A DNA stretch of 34,692 bases from a virus: positions 1 to 34,692 of the IMG/VR virus record IMGVR_UViG_3300010379_000024; one strand, 5' to 3'. A model generated the notes under the pieces. That model was not told the DNA's origin. It saw nothing but the letters and a program-made list of their open reading frames with translations, and searched no databases. Each line of letters begins with the position of its first letter. The stretch's first letter is position 1. Both the position numbers and the translations under genes were made by a program. Positions 1 to 7,387 of this stretch are shown here, piece by piece.

Positions 1-41
1 ATGATTCCTGGGGTAACTCCTACACTTGTCCTAGATCTCTC

Positions 42-54
42 AGGCAATTTGCCC
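42..54. repeat. Dispersed near-palindrome, copy 1
   Basis: AGGCAATTTGCCC. It contains the invariant 11-bp core shared by nine sites in the window (GGCAAATTGCC or its complement). Intergenic. Confidence 0.8.
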
Positions 55-378
55 AGCTCGACGCCATGCCAACCTGCCAGCAACCCGAATCGCCAGAGCA
101 TATCTAGAATCGTCTAGGAACCCAGTGGTGAAGCGTTTGGGGACCAGCCTGATAGATTCTACCTTCTCGAGTAAGCGTGCGTCCTGGGGCATCCTAGGAG
201 CTGACCTGCTCTTGGCGGTCTTCTGGCGAAACCCGCCCTCTTCTCTTCCACCTCCGGGCATCTTTCGATCCGGTGTACCGGTCCAGAGCGTAACCGCCTA
301 CATCCGCCACTCCCCCCTTCGTTCCCCCACACCCCCTTACTACCCCTCTAGCTAATATGGGGGATAGCTTGTAGTAAG

Positions 379-427
379 TGAATCTAGTGTTACTCGTATC
401 TGAGTACAGATACTCGTACTAGATTCA
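379..427. repeat. Large interrupted inverted repeat (hairpin)
   Basis: Outer arms TGAATCTAGT (379-388) and ACTAGATTCA (418-427) are a perfect 10-bp match. Inner arms GTATCTG (396-402) and CAGATAC (407-413) are a perfect 7-bp match around the loop AGTA. The spacers between inner and outer arms differ in length (7 and 4 bases). The direct repeat TACTCGTA occurs at 391-398 and 411-418. No T-run follows, so it does not look like a terminator. A protein-binding site, origin element or structured RNA is possible. Confidence 0.75.
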
Positions 428-612
428 ATACTTCAGGCGGGCACGCATGGGCGTCCTATGGAAGACCCGCGCGATTGAAGGTTTTCTGCTACACGTTGTT
501 TGGATACCAGAAAGCAAATGTTTGGGCAACCAAAATTTCTTGTTTGGAAGCATTGGATATGATATGCGTGCGCCATTATGCGTGCGTGCCCATACACACG
601 TGACATTGATGG

Positions 613-629
613 CTGGGCAAATTGCCCAG
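613..629. repeat. Dispersed near-palindrome, copy 2 (17-bp form)
   Basis: CTGGGCAAATTGCCCAG, a 17-bp palindrome apart from the central base. It sits about 50 bp upstream of the -10 element of the promoter at 678-690, where an operator could act. Confidence 0.85.
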
Positions 630-677
630 ATCCTTCGAATCAAATCTGACTGATGCCCTGCTTAGAACGCACGTAAT

Positions 678-690
678 TTGCTATACTTCT
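678..690 (+). promoter_or_regulatory. Extended -10 promoter for capsid block
   Basis: TTTGCTATACTTC contains TGCTATACT, an extended -10 (TGnTATAAT), about 48 bp before the start codon at 735. No good -35 box is visible. The same core and the following TTC...ATAG recur at 26268 and 34312, and more loosely at 31512, each just upstream of a rightward gene. Confidence 0.6.
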
Positions 691-734
691 TGATAGCGGA
701 ATGTCGTGCGTGAACTTCTTAACCCGAGGTAGAT

Positions 735-1898
735 ATGGAATTGTGGCGATTGATGCATCTCGACCCCGAGTCTGAACCTGGCATGGGTGGAGAAATCCAC
801 GGCGAGGAAGACTCAGACTTCCAAGTCTCCGCAGACGACCGACCCGACTTCAACGGCGGGTCAGACTCCCCGGACGTGAGCAATGTCGCAGCCGCCGCTG
901 CTGCCCCAGCTCGCCCGGCCGATCCAAACCAGCGTGTTTCTCACTCCGCCCCCGCCCAGTCGGCCGAAGAGTGGACCTCGATCCGCGACGCCGCCAAGCA
1001 GGCTGGCTTTGACTTCGGCCATGGCGTGGATGACGACGCCGCGGCCATGAAGCTTCTGCTCCAGCGGGCCCAAGCCAGCAAACAGCAGAGCATGTACGAA
1101 CAGCTCGGCCGTCAGCTCGCCCCCCGAGCCGAGGAACTTCAGCGGTTCCTCCAGGGTGGCCAGGCCGCTGCTGCCCCGCAAGCTGCTCCAACACGCAAGC
1201 CATGGGAAGCCCCCGAGTTCGACCGCCGCTGGGCGTCGCTCGTGGAACGCGATCCCAACACTGGGCTGTTCTTCGCCAAGCAGGGTACCCCGCCCGAGAT
1301 CGCCCAGAAGGTCAATGCCTACGTGGAATGGAAGGACCGCTTCGACTCGAACCCAGCCTCCGTGCTGAACGAGATGGTACAGGCCCAGGCCCAAGAAATC
1401 GCCGCTAAGACCTTCGAATCTCAGTTCGCTGAGCATCAGCGGAAGTACGAGATTAGCCGCATCGTGCAGGACAACCGGAGCTGGATGTACCAGCAGGACC
1501 CTAACGGCCAGGTTGCTCGTGATTTCGATGGCCAGCCGGTTATGACTCCGCACGGTTCGCGCTATGTTTACCACGTCCAGAACCTCGTGCGTGCTGGCGT
1601 GACCGACCCATCGGCCCAGGACCGCCTCGCCAAAGAACTGGTCCGCGGCGAATGGACCACACAGTGGTATCAGAGTCAGCAGTCCCAGCAGGCAGCCGCC
1701 GAGCCGAGGCAGCGCGCTACCAGCATGGGTCAGCCAACCAACCCGGCCCAGACCAGGCCGCCGTCGACGCGCAGGGCCCGGAACATCCCCGAACCCACCA
1801 CCACTGGAATGTCATTGCAGGAAGCACTGGCACGAGCTTTCAAGGAAGAGAACATCACCGAGGAAGACATCCGTCGTTCCGTCAACAACGGCGACTGA
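735..1898 (+). CDS. Putative capsid scaffolding/assembly protein
   Basis: The 387-residue product is hydrophilic and rich in Ala, Gln, Asp and Glu. The N-terminal 75 residues are acidic and low in complexity. The middle (about 80-230) looks helical with Ala/Gln-rich stretches, and the C-terminal tail (about 325-387) is basic and Pro-rich, ending in a short charged helix (EENITEEDIRRS). This composition and the position two genes before the major capsid protein fit a scaffold, which is usually a helical protein with a charged C-terminal capsid-binding end. No enzyme motif is visible. GAGGTAGAT lies 6-7 bases before the ATG. The function is inferred from composition and order, not from a recognised family. 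Confidence 0.55.
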   Translation: MELWRLMHLDPESEPGMGGEIHGEEDSDFQVSADDRPDFNGGSDSPDVSNVAAAAAAPARPADPNQRVSHSAPAQSAEEWTSIRDAAKQAGFDFGHGVDDDAAAMKLLLQRAQASKQQSMYEQLGRQLAPRAEELQRFLQGGQAAAAPQAAPTRKPWEAPEFDRRWASLVERDPNTGLFFAKQGTPPEIAQKVNAYVEWKDRFDSNPASVLNEMVQAQAQEIAAKTFESQFAEHQRKYEISRIVQDNRSWMYQQDPNGQVARDFDGQPVMTPHGSRYVYHVQNLVRAGVTDPSAQDRLAKELVRGEWTTQWYQSQQSQQAAAEPRQRATSMGQPTNPAQTRPPSTRRARNIPEPTTTGMSLQEALARAFKEENITEEDIRRSVNNGD

Positions 1899-1929
1899 TC
1901 CCAGTTCCATCCTTAGAAAGAAGTGATAC

Positions 1930-2529
1930 ATGAGCACACGCTATAAGGGCAGTATGCACGAATGGCTCGCTATGAACCCGGAAAAGGCCGCAGCCTTTAA
2001 GGCGGCCTGCGAGGAGTGGACCAAGGCTGACCAGTCGTGGTCGCGGTGGACCGCCATCAAGGAGTTCGTCGCCGGACGCATCCTGATCCCGTTCTTCGAG
2101 ACAATCGGGGCCCACGGCATGGCGTACAAGCTCGGTGGATTCCACAACTCCCGCAGCAAGCCGGCCTATCTTTGCAGTAGGTGGCGTACATTCGGCAGCA
2201 TCCTCGGTGCACCCGCCCGGGGAGCCCGTCTCCTAAAGAGGTGGGCGTTAGCGCTAATCAAGCTTCGCAAGCCCCGTGAGCCCTGGGAGAAGATTGTCCA
2301 GCAGGCGATCCAGGCGTACATCCGCTCCCAGGAAGTCAAGATCGTCCGCAACGCAAAGATCCTGGCCATGCTCAAAGAGCAGGCCGAGCTGGGCACCCAT
2401 GTTGAAATGCCTGGGCTGGATCATGACACGGCGGAATCACTAAACAGCGACCTACAGTACTTTGGGCAGCTTGTTGTGAAGCCGTCCAAGACGCAAATTG
2501 ACTACTCGGACCCCATGTACGACGAGTAA
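1930..2529 (+). CDS. Capsid-associated protein carrying a second copy of the capsid N-arm
   Basis: The 199-residue product lies between the scaffold-like protein and the major capsid protein. Residues 119-149 align without gaps to residues 5-35 of the capsid protein at 2716-3846. Sixteen of 31 positions are identical, including W, IV, Y.R, EV.I, RN.K and LA.LK. The first 118 residues are unrelated to the capsid protein and are basic with hydrophobic stretches (about 45-65 and 80-115). The last 45 residues are acidic. A strong terminator follows directly, separating its transcript from that of the capsid gene. It may bind the same partner as the capsid N-arm, for example the scaffold. I do not recognise a family. 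GAAGTGATAC precedes the ATG. Confidence 0.7.
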   Translation: MSTRYKGSMHEWLAMNPEKAAAFKAACEEWTKADQSWSRWTAIKEFVAGRILIPFFETIGAHGMAYKLGGFHNSRSKPAYLCSRWRTFGSILGAPARGARLLKRWALALIKLRKPREPWEKIVQQAIQAYIRSQEVKIVRNAKILAMLKEQAELGTHVEMPGLDHDTAESLNSDLQYFGQLVVKPSKTQIDYSDPMYDE

Positions 2530-2567
2530 CCTGAAGAGCGATCCAGCGATAAAAATTTGAATTCATG

Positions 2568-2600
2568 AAAATACCCGCGCACAAACGCGGGTATTTTTGT
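2568..2600 (+). terminator. Rho-independent terminator
   Basis: Stem ATACCCGCG (2571-2579) with CGCGGGTAT (2586-2594), loop CACAAA, extended by A-T pairs and followed by TTTTG. It lies between the gene ending at 2529 and the capsid gene. Confidence 0.9.
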
Positions 2601-2617
2601 TAGATATCAGATAGACG

Positions 2618-2634
2618 ATCGATTACATATCGAT
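2618..2634. repeat. ATCGAT repeat in capsid-gene leader
   Basis: ATCGAT at 2618-2623 and 2629-2634, separated by TACAT. Because ATCGAT is itself palindromic, this is both a direct and an inverted repeat. It lies after the terminator and about 80 bp before the capsid start, where a separate promoter or leader element would be expected. Confidence 0.4.
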
Positions 2635-2715
2635 TGATGGATACACCAGCTTCGGATGGGCGTGCCGGACGAAGCAGGGACGCTTGGTCCGTTTACAACA
2701 TCAAAGGGGTTCTGC

Positions 2716-3846
2716 ATGGGCGCAGCCTGGAGCCGGATCGTCAACTCGACGATCAAAAACTACGTGCGGGATCGCGAAGTGAACATTCTTCGCAACCGCA
2801 AGTTGCTTGCCCTTCTGAAGAACAAAGACCGCATCACCTTCAACTGGAGCGGCCGTAGCCTCAACTGGCGCGTGAAGTACAAGCGGGTTCGCATGACTCC
2901 CTACGCGGACGGCGACACCCAAGAGTTCTCGCGGAAAGACCGCAACAAGACCGCCAACCTCAATTGGCGTGGCTACGCTGCTACCGACTCGATGACCAAG
3001 GGCGAGTTCTTGATGAACCGCTCGACCGAGGCCATCATCCGGCTGTACAGCGAAATCGCCACCGACCTGTCCGACGACATGGAAGAGGCTTTTGGCGAGG
3101 AAATGTACATCAATGGATACGCTCCTGGCAACAGTAAGCGCATCCATGGCATCGAGTCCTTCATGGGCGCTACCGTCCTGCAGGGCAACGGTGCTGGCAC
3201 GCCGACCTCGACCTACGCCGGCTTGAGCTGCGTTCCCGGTGCCTACAACGGCCAGTGGGACAGCGGAAACCTGCCTGCTTGGCCGAATGGTAGGGGTGAT
3301 GCACAGTATGATTACTGGTCCCCTATAGTCGTAGACTATGGCGACACCCTATTTAACCCAGGTACCGCAACTTCCGGCACGACCACAACCGGCACGTGGG
3401 CAGTGGGTTGCGTCGAGGCGATTTCCTTCGGCATCATTAAGAGCAAGAAGAGCAAGTCCAGCCGAGGCCACCTCGACCTGATCATGGTCGACGACGAGAT
3501 GTACCGCACCTACCTCGCCCTCATGCGGACCAAGGAGCGTATCCTGGTCGAGCGGAGTGCCGAGAAGTCCCCACTGATCGCCCTCGGGTTCTCCGATGTG
3601 ATCAACCAGGACGGCGTGGACATCACGACTGAGTTCGGTATCCCCAACGGCGTTGGATATGGTTTCAACGTTGATATGATGGAGCTTCGGAGCCAGCAGG
3701 CGCAGATCTTTGTTCCGGAAGGTCCTGACCAGGACATCGCCAGCAAGTCGTGGCGGTTCTCGGTCGACTTCTTCGGCAACATGACCTTCAACCCCAAGTT
3801 CCAGATCAAGTTCGCCAACCTCAGCAACGTCTCGGACGCTGTCTGA
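2716..3846 (+). CDS. Major capsid protein (HK97-fold candidate)
   Basis: The 376-residue product follows a scaffold-like gene and precedes a decoration-like gene, the standard place for the major capsid protein. The N-terminus (5-35) is an amphipathic charged arm. A long segment (about 50-140) with alternating strands and charged helices resembles the E-loop and spine-helix region of HK97-type capsid proteins. The C-terminal half contains a run ending in helical ISFGIIKSKKSK and a beta-rich tail. No catalytic motif is present. The start at 2716 is preceded by AAGGGG at 6 bases; the frame is open further upstream but lacks a ribosome site there. It has its own leader after a terminator, as expected for a highly expressed gene. 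The assignment rests on order, size and composition. Confidence 0.75.
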   Translation: MGAAWSRIVNSTIKNYVRDREVNILRNRKLLALLKNKDRITFNWSGRSLNWRVKYKRVRMTPYADGDTQEFSRKDRNKTANLNWRGYAATDSMTKGEFLMNRSTEAIIRLYSEIATDLSDDMEEAFGEEMYINGYAPGNSKRIHGIESFMGATVLQGNGAGTPTSTYAGLSCVPGAYNGQWDSGNLPAWPNGRGDAQYDYWSPIVVDYGDTLFNPGTATSGTTTTGTWAVGCVEAISFGIIKSKKSKSSRGHLDLIMVDDEMYRTYLALMRTKERILVERSAEKSPLIALGFSDVINQDGVDITTEFGIPNGVGYGFNVDMMELRSQQAQIFVPEGPDQDIASKSWRFSVDFFGNMTFNPKFQIKFANLSNVSDAV

Positions 3847-3863
3847 TCTAACAGGGATGTGAG

Positions 3864-3907
3864 ACCGGGGGTGGTCAGGGAAGACTTTGTAAGCCCCCGG
3901 TTTATTT
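3864..3907 (+). terminator. Hairpin terminator after capsid gene
   Basis: ACCGGGGG (3864-3871) pairs with CCCCCGGT (3894-3901) around a 22-base loop, followed by TTATTT. The stem is strong but the T-run is interrupted, so termination may be partial. Confidence 0.7.
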
Positions 3908-3929
3908 GTACGGAGTTCTACCCCAAGCC

Positions 3930-4118
3930 ATGCCCTACAAGATTTCCAAGTCTGGTTCAGGCTTCAAGGTTACTACTCCGAATCATCCACAGGGTTTTTC
4001 CAAGCATCCCCAAACAGAGAAGCAAGCCGCGATCCAGAAATGGATCATTGAGAAGCGTACAGGCGAAACAGACAGTGGCGCGAAGATAGGTATTCGTCGC
4101 GATCAAAAGACCAAGTAA
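3930..4118 (+). CDS. Small MPYKI-type phage protein
   Basis: The 62-residue basic protein begins MPYKISKSGSGFKV and continues with a Lys/Gln-rich helix (TEKQAAIQKWIIEKR). It resembles the many tiny phage proteins that begin MPYKI and have a short beta-hairpin followed by a charged helix; their function is unknown. The ribosome site is weak (CGGAG about 14 bases upstream). An in-frame TTG at 3906 is an alternative start. It lies between the capsid protein and the decoration-like protein. Confidence 0.65.
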   Translation: MPYKISKSGSGFKVTTPNHPQGFSKHPQTEKQAAIQKWIIEKRTGETDSGAKIGIRRDQKTK

Positions 4119-4131
4119 GGATTTATGACCA

Positions 4132-4845
4132 ATGGGACGTTTTGATTCTCCTCCTTTCGGTCGTGGCGAAGGCTACTACAACGACGCCACGCGAGCCCTG
4201 AAGGACCTTGTTGCGAACACCGGGAACCCGACCCAACTGGGCGGGACCAACCTGGAGGGCAAAGAGTACACCTTCGAGCCCAATTCGCAAGACTACGAGC
4301 AGGGCATTTACTCGGCCACTGCGATCGCCTCGCAGGACCCGAACGGCCGCCCGGTCCACTGCAAAGTGCTCCGGAACCGGACCAACGTCAACCTGCTGCC
4401 CGGTCGACTGATTCACTTCGACGAGTCTGGCCAGGGCAACAACGGCACCTACTACAACTCGAGCTACGCCCTCAAGAACGAGACCGGCACTGACGGCTAC
4501 TGCTATCAGCTTTCGGATCGTCCCGCCGGGATCGTAGACGAGTTCCTTCCTCCCGCTGGCGTCGCCCCGAACGAGCTGTTCTGGTGTGTGATCGACGGCC
4601 CGTCCGTCTTCACCCAGGGTGCGACGACTGCCGCGACCTTCACGCAGGGACTCGCCGTTGTGCCGGCCGTGTTCGGTTCTAGCCGGACCGACACCCTGGG
4701 TGGCCGCGTCGCCCTTCAGGTCCTCACCGGTGCCACCACTCCGCTGGCCCAGAATCTCCTCAACGCGGTTGGCGTCTGCGAGACAGCCAACAGCACCGCC
4801 GGCCAGACCTTCTCCGGCGTTGTGAAGCGGTTCAGCAAGTCTTGA
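4132..4845 (+). CDS. Putative capsid decoration/head protein
   Basis: The 237-residue product is rich in Gly, Thr, Asn and Ala with short beta-strand-like stretches, and no catalytic motif or membrane segment is visible. The N-terminus (FGRGEGYYNDATRALKD) and the segment LLPGRLIHFDESG look like a virion beta-barrel protein. Phages often encode a capsid-stabilising decoration protein directly after the major capsid gene, which is the main reason for the call. AAGGA lies 10 bases before the ATG. A UUCG-tetraloop terminator follows the gene. Confidence 0.5.
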   Translation: MGRFDSPPFGRGEGYYNDATRALKDLVANTGNPTQLGGTNLEGKEYTFEPNSQDYEQGIYSATAIASQDPNGRPVHCKVLRNRTNVNLLPGRLIHFDESGQGNNGTYYNSSYALKNETGTDGYCYQLSDRPAGIVDEFLPPAGVAPNELFWCVIDGPSVFTQGATTAATFTQGLAVVPAVFGSSRTDTLGGRVALQVLTGATTPLAQNLLNAVGVCETANSTAGQTFSGVVKRFSKS

Positions 4846-4894
4846 TCAGGGACGATCAAGAGCCACGGAGGGCTGTAGATCACGGACGACGGGG

Positions 4895-4925
4895 AAGCCA
4901 GGTCTTCGGGCCTGGCTTTCTTTTC
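4895..4925 (+). terminator. Rho-independent terminator with TTCG tetraloop
   Basis: AAGCCAGGTC (4895-4904) pairs with GGCCTGGCTT (4909-4918) around a TTCG loop, with one T-G pair, followed by TCTTTTC. A very stable terminator. Confidence 0.9.
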
Positions 4926-4951
4926 ACTCCTATCTCCGTTTGGAGCCATCG

Positions 4952-6088
4952 ATGAACGACCCGCGCAACACGCTCGTCCCTATTCCTCATGGCGGGGGGC
5001 TTCATAACGTCCACCGTCCCATCCATAACATCCCGGCCGTACTCGACGTCGTTGCCGTGATCAGTAATCCAGTCAGATTCAAGATCCGGTACAGCCTGTA
5101 TCGGGCTTTCGAGAGGCACATGGCCAATTCCGGCGTGCGTCTCACCACGGTCGAGCTAGCCCATGGCGATCGACCCTTTGAAATCACCCACGAAGACAAC
5201 CCCCGTCACGTCCAGCTCCGTACAAACAGCGAATTGTGGCACAAAGAGAACTTAGTGAACCTCGGAGTCCAGCGATTGCCGGCCGATTGGCAGTATGTCG
5301 CTTGGATTGATGCCGATGTGACCTTTTCTCGGCCGGATTGGGCCCAAGAGACCCTCCACCAGCTCCAACACCACCCCGTAGTGCAGCTTTTCAGCCAAAT
5401 CATCGAGCTGGGACCCAATCACGAGCCCTATGACTCCGAAAAAGGGCTAGTTCAGCAGTCATTCGCCTCCTGCTACCGCCGCGCACTCGACTCTGGCTAC
5501 CTGGAGTCGGCCGTTTGGCCGTGCTACGGTGCCCGGAAGCAGGCCCCGGCGTCCCCCGATACCGCCCAGCCAGCCCCTCACAGCGTGTACTCGCTCTCTC
5601 CGCTGGCCGCCGCGGCCGGCAAGACCCCGCCGACCACAACGGAGTACTGGCACACCGGCTACGCGTGGGCCATGACCCGCGAGGCGTTCGAGGGCGTGGG
5701 CGGCCTGATCGAAAAGGCCATCCTGGGAGCCGCCGATCACCACATGGCGTGGGCCATGATCGGGTATGGCCTTCCTAGTGTCCACGGCAACGCTACAGCG
5801 GCCTACCATGACATGGTGATGCACTGGCAGTCCCTCGCCGACGAGCACGTGCGGGGCAACGTGGGCTGCGTGGACGGCCTTATCATCCACCACTTCCATG
5901 GGCCGAAGGCATGCCGGAGGTATGTGGGGAGATGGGACGTCATCGTCAACAACCACTACGATCCAAACGTGGATCTAAAGAAGGATTGGCAGGGTCTTGT
6001 AGCGCTGACTGGCCGCAACCCCGGGCTGCGTGACGGGATCATGGCCTACTTCCGCGGGCGAGACGAAGACAGTACCTCGATCAAATAA
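4952..6088 (+). CDS. GT-A-type glycosyltransferase
   Basis: The 378-residue product has a DxD motif (W-I-D120-A-D122) after a hydrophobic strand, the metal- and nucleotide-sugar-binding site of GT-A glycosyltransferases. The N-terminal part (about 30-120) looks like a Rossmann-type nucleotide-binding half. The segment EYWHTGYAWAMTREAFEGVGGL, followed by a run containing ADHHMAWAM, matches the acceptor half in which a conserved acidic/His motif follows a Trp-rich strand. A Pro/Ala-rich insert lies at about 200-225. Its place in the virion block suggests it may glycosylate a virion protein, though DNA or host glycans remain possible. GGAG lies 6 bases before the ATG at 4952. Confidence 0.75.
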   Translation: MNDPRNTLVPIPHGGGLHNVHRPIHNIPAVLDVVAVISNPVRFKIRYSLYRAFERHMANSGVRLTTVELAHGDRPFEITHEDNPRHVQLRTNSELWHKENLVNLGVQRLPADWQYVAWIDADVTFSRPDWAQETLHQLQHHPVVQLFSQIIELGPNHEPYDSEKGLVQQSFASCYRRALDSGYLESAVWPCYGARKQAPASPDTAQPAPHSVYSLSPLAAAAGKTPPTTTEYWHTGYAWAMTREAFEGVGGLIEKAILGAADHHMAWAMIGYGLPSVHGNATAAYHDMVMHWQSLADEHVRGNVGCVDGLIIHHFHGPKACRRYVGRWDVIVNNHYDPNVDLKKDWQGLVALTGRNPGLRDGIMAYFRGRDEDSTSIK

Positions 6089-6098
6089 GGAGTGCATC

Positions 6099-7148
6099 GT
6101 GTCCACACTGAAGGCGCATTTCATCCCAAGCCTCGGACATTACGTCCACCTCCACCATCGAGACTCTATGCGTGGGGTAAGGCCCGAGGGGGTGCTTGAG
6201 CTGAATGGCTGCATGGCCCTGGCAAGCGTCCTACCTATTGACTGGACCAAGGACAACACCCTGTCGTTCCCGATCGACGGCAACGACCAGTACGGTGACT
6301 GCATGTACGCCGCAGCCTGTCACGCCGATAATACCTGGACCGGCAACGTGGGGGTTGAGTCGGTGTTTGACACCAACACCATCATCTCCGACTACGAGAA
6401 TCTGTCCGGTGGTGATAATGGGCTGGACGACCAGGAGCTGATCCCTGCCTGGCAGAATGGCATTGCGTCGACGCCCGCTGCAACCATAATCAACGCAGCG
6501 GACTTTGATCCAACGACCGTCGCTCTCTCCCAGACCGTAATCCAGACTTTTGGCGGCATGTTCTTTGAACTGTCAGTGCCGACCATGTGGATCAACGACT
6601 TCGCCACTGGCTGTCTATGGGATGTCCCGTGTACGCCCAATCCAGAAAACGGCCACGGAGTGTGGATCAACGGAGTGGACGCCAACGGAAACTACAAGGT
6701 TCAGACTTGGGGCTCCTACTGCTGGATGACCCCGGCCGGCCTAGCCGCGGTTGACCCCGAGGCATTCGCGGCTCTGTCAACGCGCTGGTTCAACTCCGCC
6801 GGGGTCTCCCCTAACGGAATGACCTACGACCAGGTCGCTCAAGTGTGGTCGACCATGGGAGGCCCCATCCTTCCGCCATCTCCATTCCCGGCCCCAACGC
6901 CCACGCCGACGCCTACTCCAGTGCCTCCGCCAACACCAGTTCCTGTTCCGCCTCCTCCAACCCCAACACCCGTACCTACGCCGACTCCAGTGCCGGCCGG
7001 CCCATCCTACTTCCAGTATCACACTGGATTCAGGCTGGTGTCCGTGTGGATTGTTGGAACTTCGACGCCCCCGGGAGTCAACAGTGCTCCGACCGTAGTG
7101 CAGCTTGGCCCGCTCAATCTGAATGTGGCAAGCTCTCTCAGCCTGTGA
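6099..7148 (+). CDS. Papain-fold cysteine peptidase with Pro/Thr linker
   Basis: The 349-residue product has the papain-type arrangement: GDC68 at the start of a helix (GNDQYGDCMYAA), His186 in NGHGVWINGVD, and a following strand with a WG pair (VQTWGSYC), where the third active-site residue would sit. Residues 257-300 are almost pure Pro/Thr/Val repeats, a flexible linker. The last 50 residues form a small beta-rich domain that could bind a surface. No signal peptide is visible. The GTG start at 6099 is preceded by AAGGAG at 6 bases, which decides it over in-frame upstream codons. It is the penultimate gene of the rightward block, so cell-wall entry or lysis is plausible. A non-enzymatic adhesin is the alternative. 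Confidence 0.7.
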   Translation: MSTLKAHFIPSLGHYVHLHHRDSMRGVRPEGVLELNGCMALASVLPIDWTKDNTLSFPIDGNDQYGDCMYAAACHADNTWTGNVGVESVFDTNTIISDYENLSGGDNGLDDQELIPAWQNGIASTPAATIINAADFDPTTVALSQTVIQTFGGMFFELSVPTMWINDFATGCLWDVPCTPNPENGHGVWINGVDANGNYKVQTWGSYCWMTPAGLAAVDPEAFAALSTRWFNSAGVSPNGMTYDQVAQVWSTMGGPILPPSPFPAPTPTPTPTPVPPPTPVPVPPPPTPTPVPTPTPVPAGPSYFQYHTGFRLVSVWIVGTSTPPGVNSAPTVVQLGPLNLNVASSLSL

Positions 7149-7171
7149 TCCATTTTTCGAAAGGTGATCCA

Positions 7172-7306
7172 ATGCCTAACAAAGTGACCATCAATCTGCC
7201 GGCCCTGCTGGCCGCCCTTGTTGCCGCTGCCCCTTACCTGCTGGCAGTGCTCGAGGCGTTTGAGTCCACCCCGTCCCCGGCCCCCACGCCGGCACCCACA
7301 AGCTGA
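7172..7306 (+). CDS. Tiny membrane protein
   Basis: The 44-residue peptide has a short polar N-terminus, one hydrophobic Ala/Leu-rich segment (about 8-30) and a Pro/Ala/Thr tail. AAGGTG precedes the ATG. It is the last gene before the convergent terminator and directly follows a peptidase gene, so a holin or spanin-like role is possible but not shown. Confidence 0.6.
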   Translation: MPNKVTINLPALLAALVAAAPYLLAVLEAFESTPSPAPTPAPTS

Positions 7307-7338
7307 ACCTTGACTCAAGAAATCTGATCAAATGAGAG

Positions 7339-7370
7339 GAGCCGGGCAAATTGCCCGGCTCTTTTTTGTT
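7339..7370 (+). terminator. Terminator built around the dispersed palindrome
   Basis: GAGCCGGGC (7339-7347) pairs with GCCCGGCTC (7353-7361) around AAATT, followed by TTTTTTGTT. It ends the rightward block at the convergence with the leftward block. The stem contains copy 3 of the repeat. Confidence 0.9.
7344..7356. repeat. Dispersed near-palindrome, copy 3
   Basis: GGGCAAATTGCCC, here extended to a longer stem and used as a terminator. Confidence 0.85.
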
Positions 7371-7387
7371 GCATATAGAGTTGCGAT

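Larger units (their letters stand above)
1..734. other. Non-coding left region
   Basis: No ORF here has a convincing ribosome site or protein-like composition. The region holds two copies of the dispersed GGCAAATTGCC near-palindrome (42-54 and 613-629), a pyrimidine-rich stretch at about 285-355, a large inverted repeat at 379-427, and a promoter at 678-690 that serves the gene at 735. It lies between the packaging/neck genes and the capsid genes if the map is circular. It could hold an origin, a packaging site or a control region; the sequence does not decide which. Confidence 0.6.

Noticed and set aside
447-653. Small rightward ORF in the left non-coding region
   Set aside because: No good ribosome site, atypical composition, and overlap with the palindrome and an opposite ORF.
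861-1574. 237-codon antisense ORF over the scaffold-like gene
   Set aside because: The opposite strand has a good ribosome site, promoter and consistent operon direction; the antisense frame is a shadow.
6879-6998. Tandem repeat suggesting CRISPR or a variable locus
   Set aside because: The repeat is the coding sequence of a Pro/Thr linker without regular spacers; it may slip in length but is not a CRISPR array.
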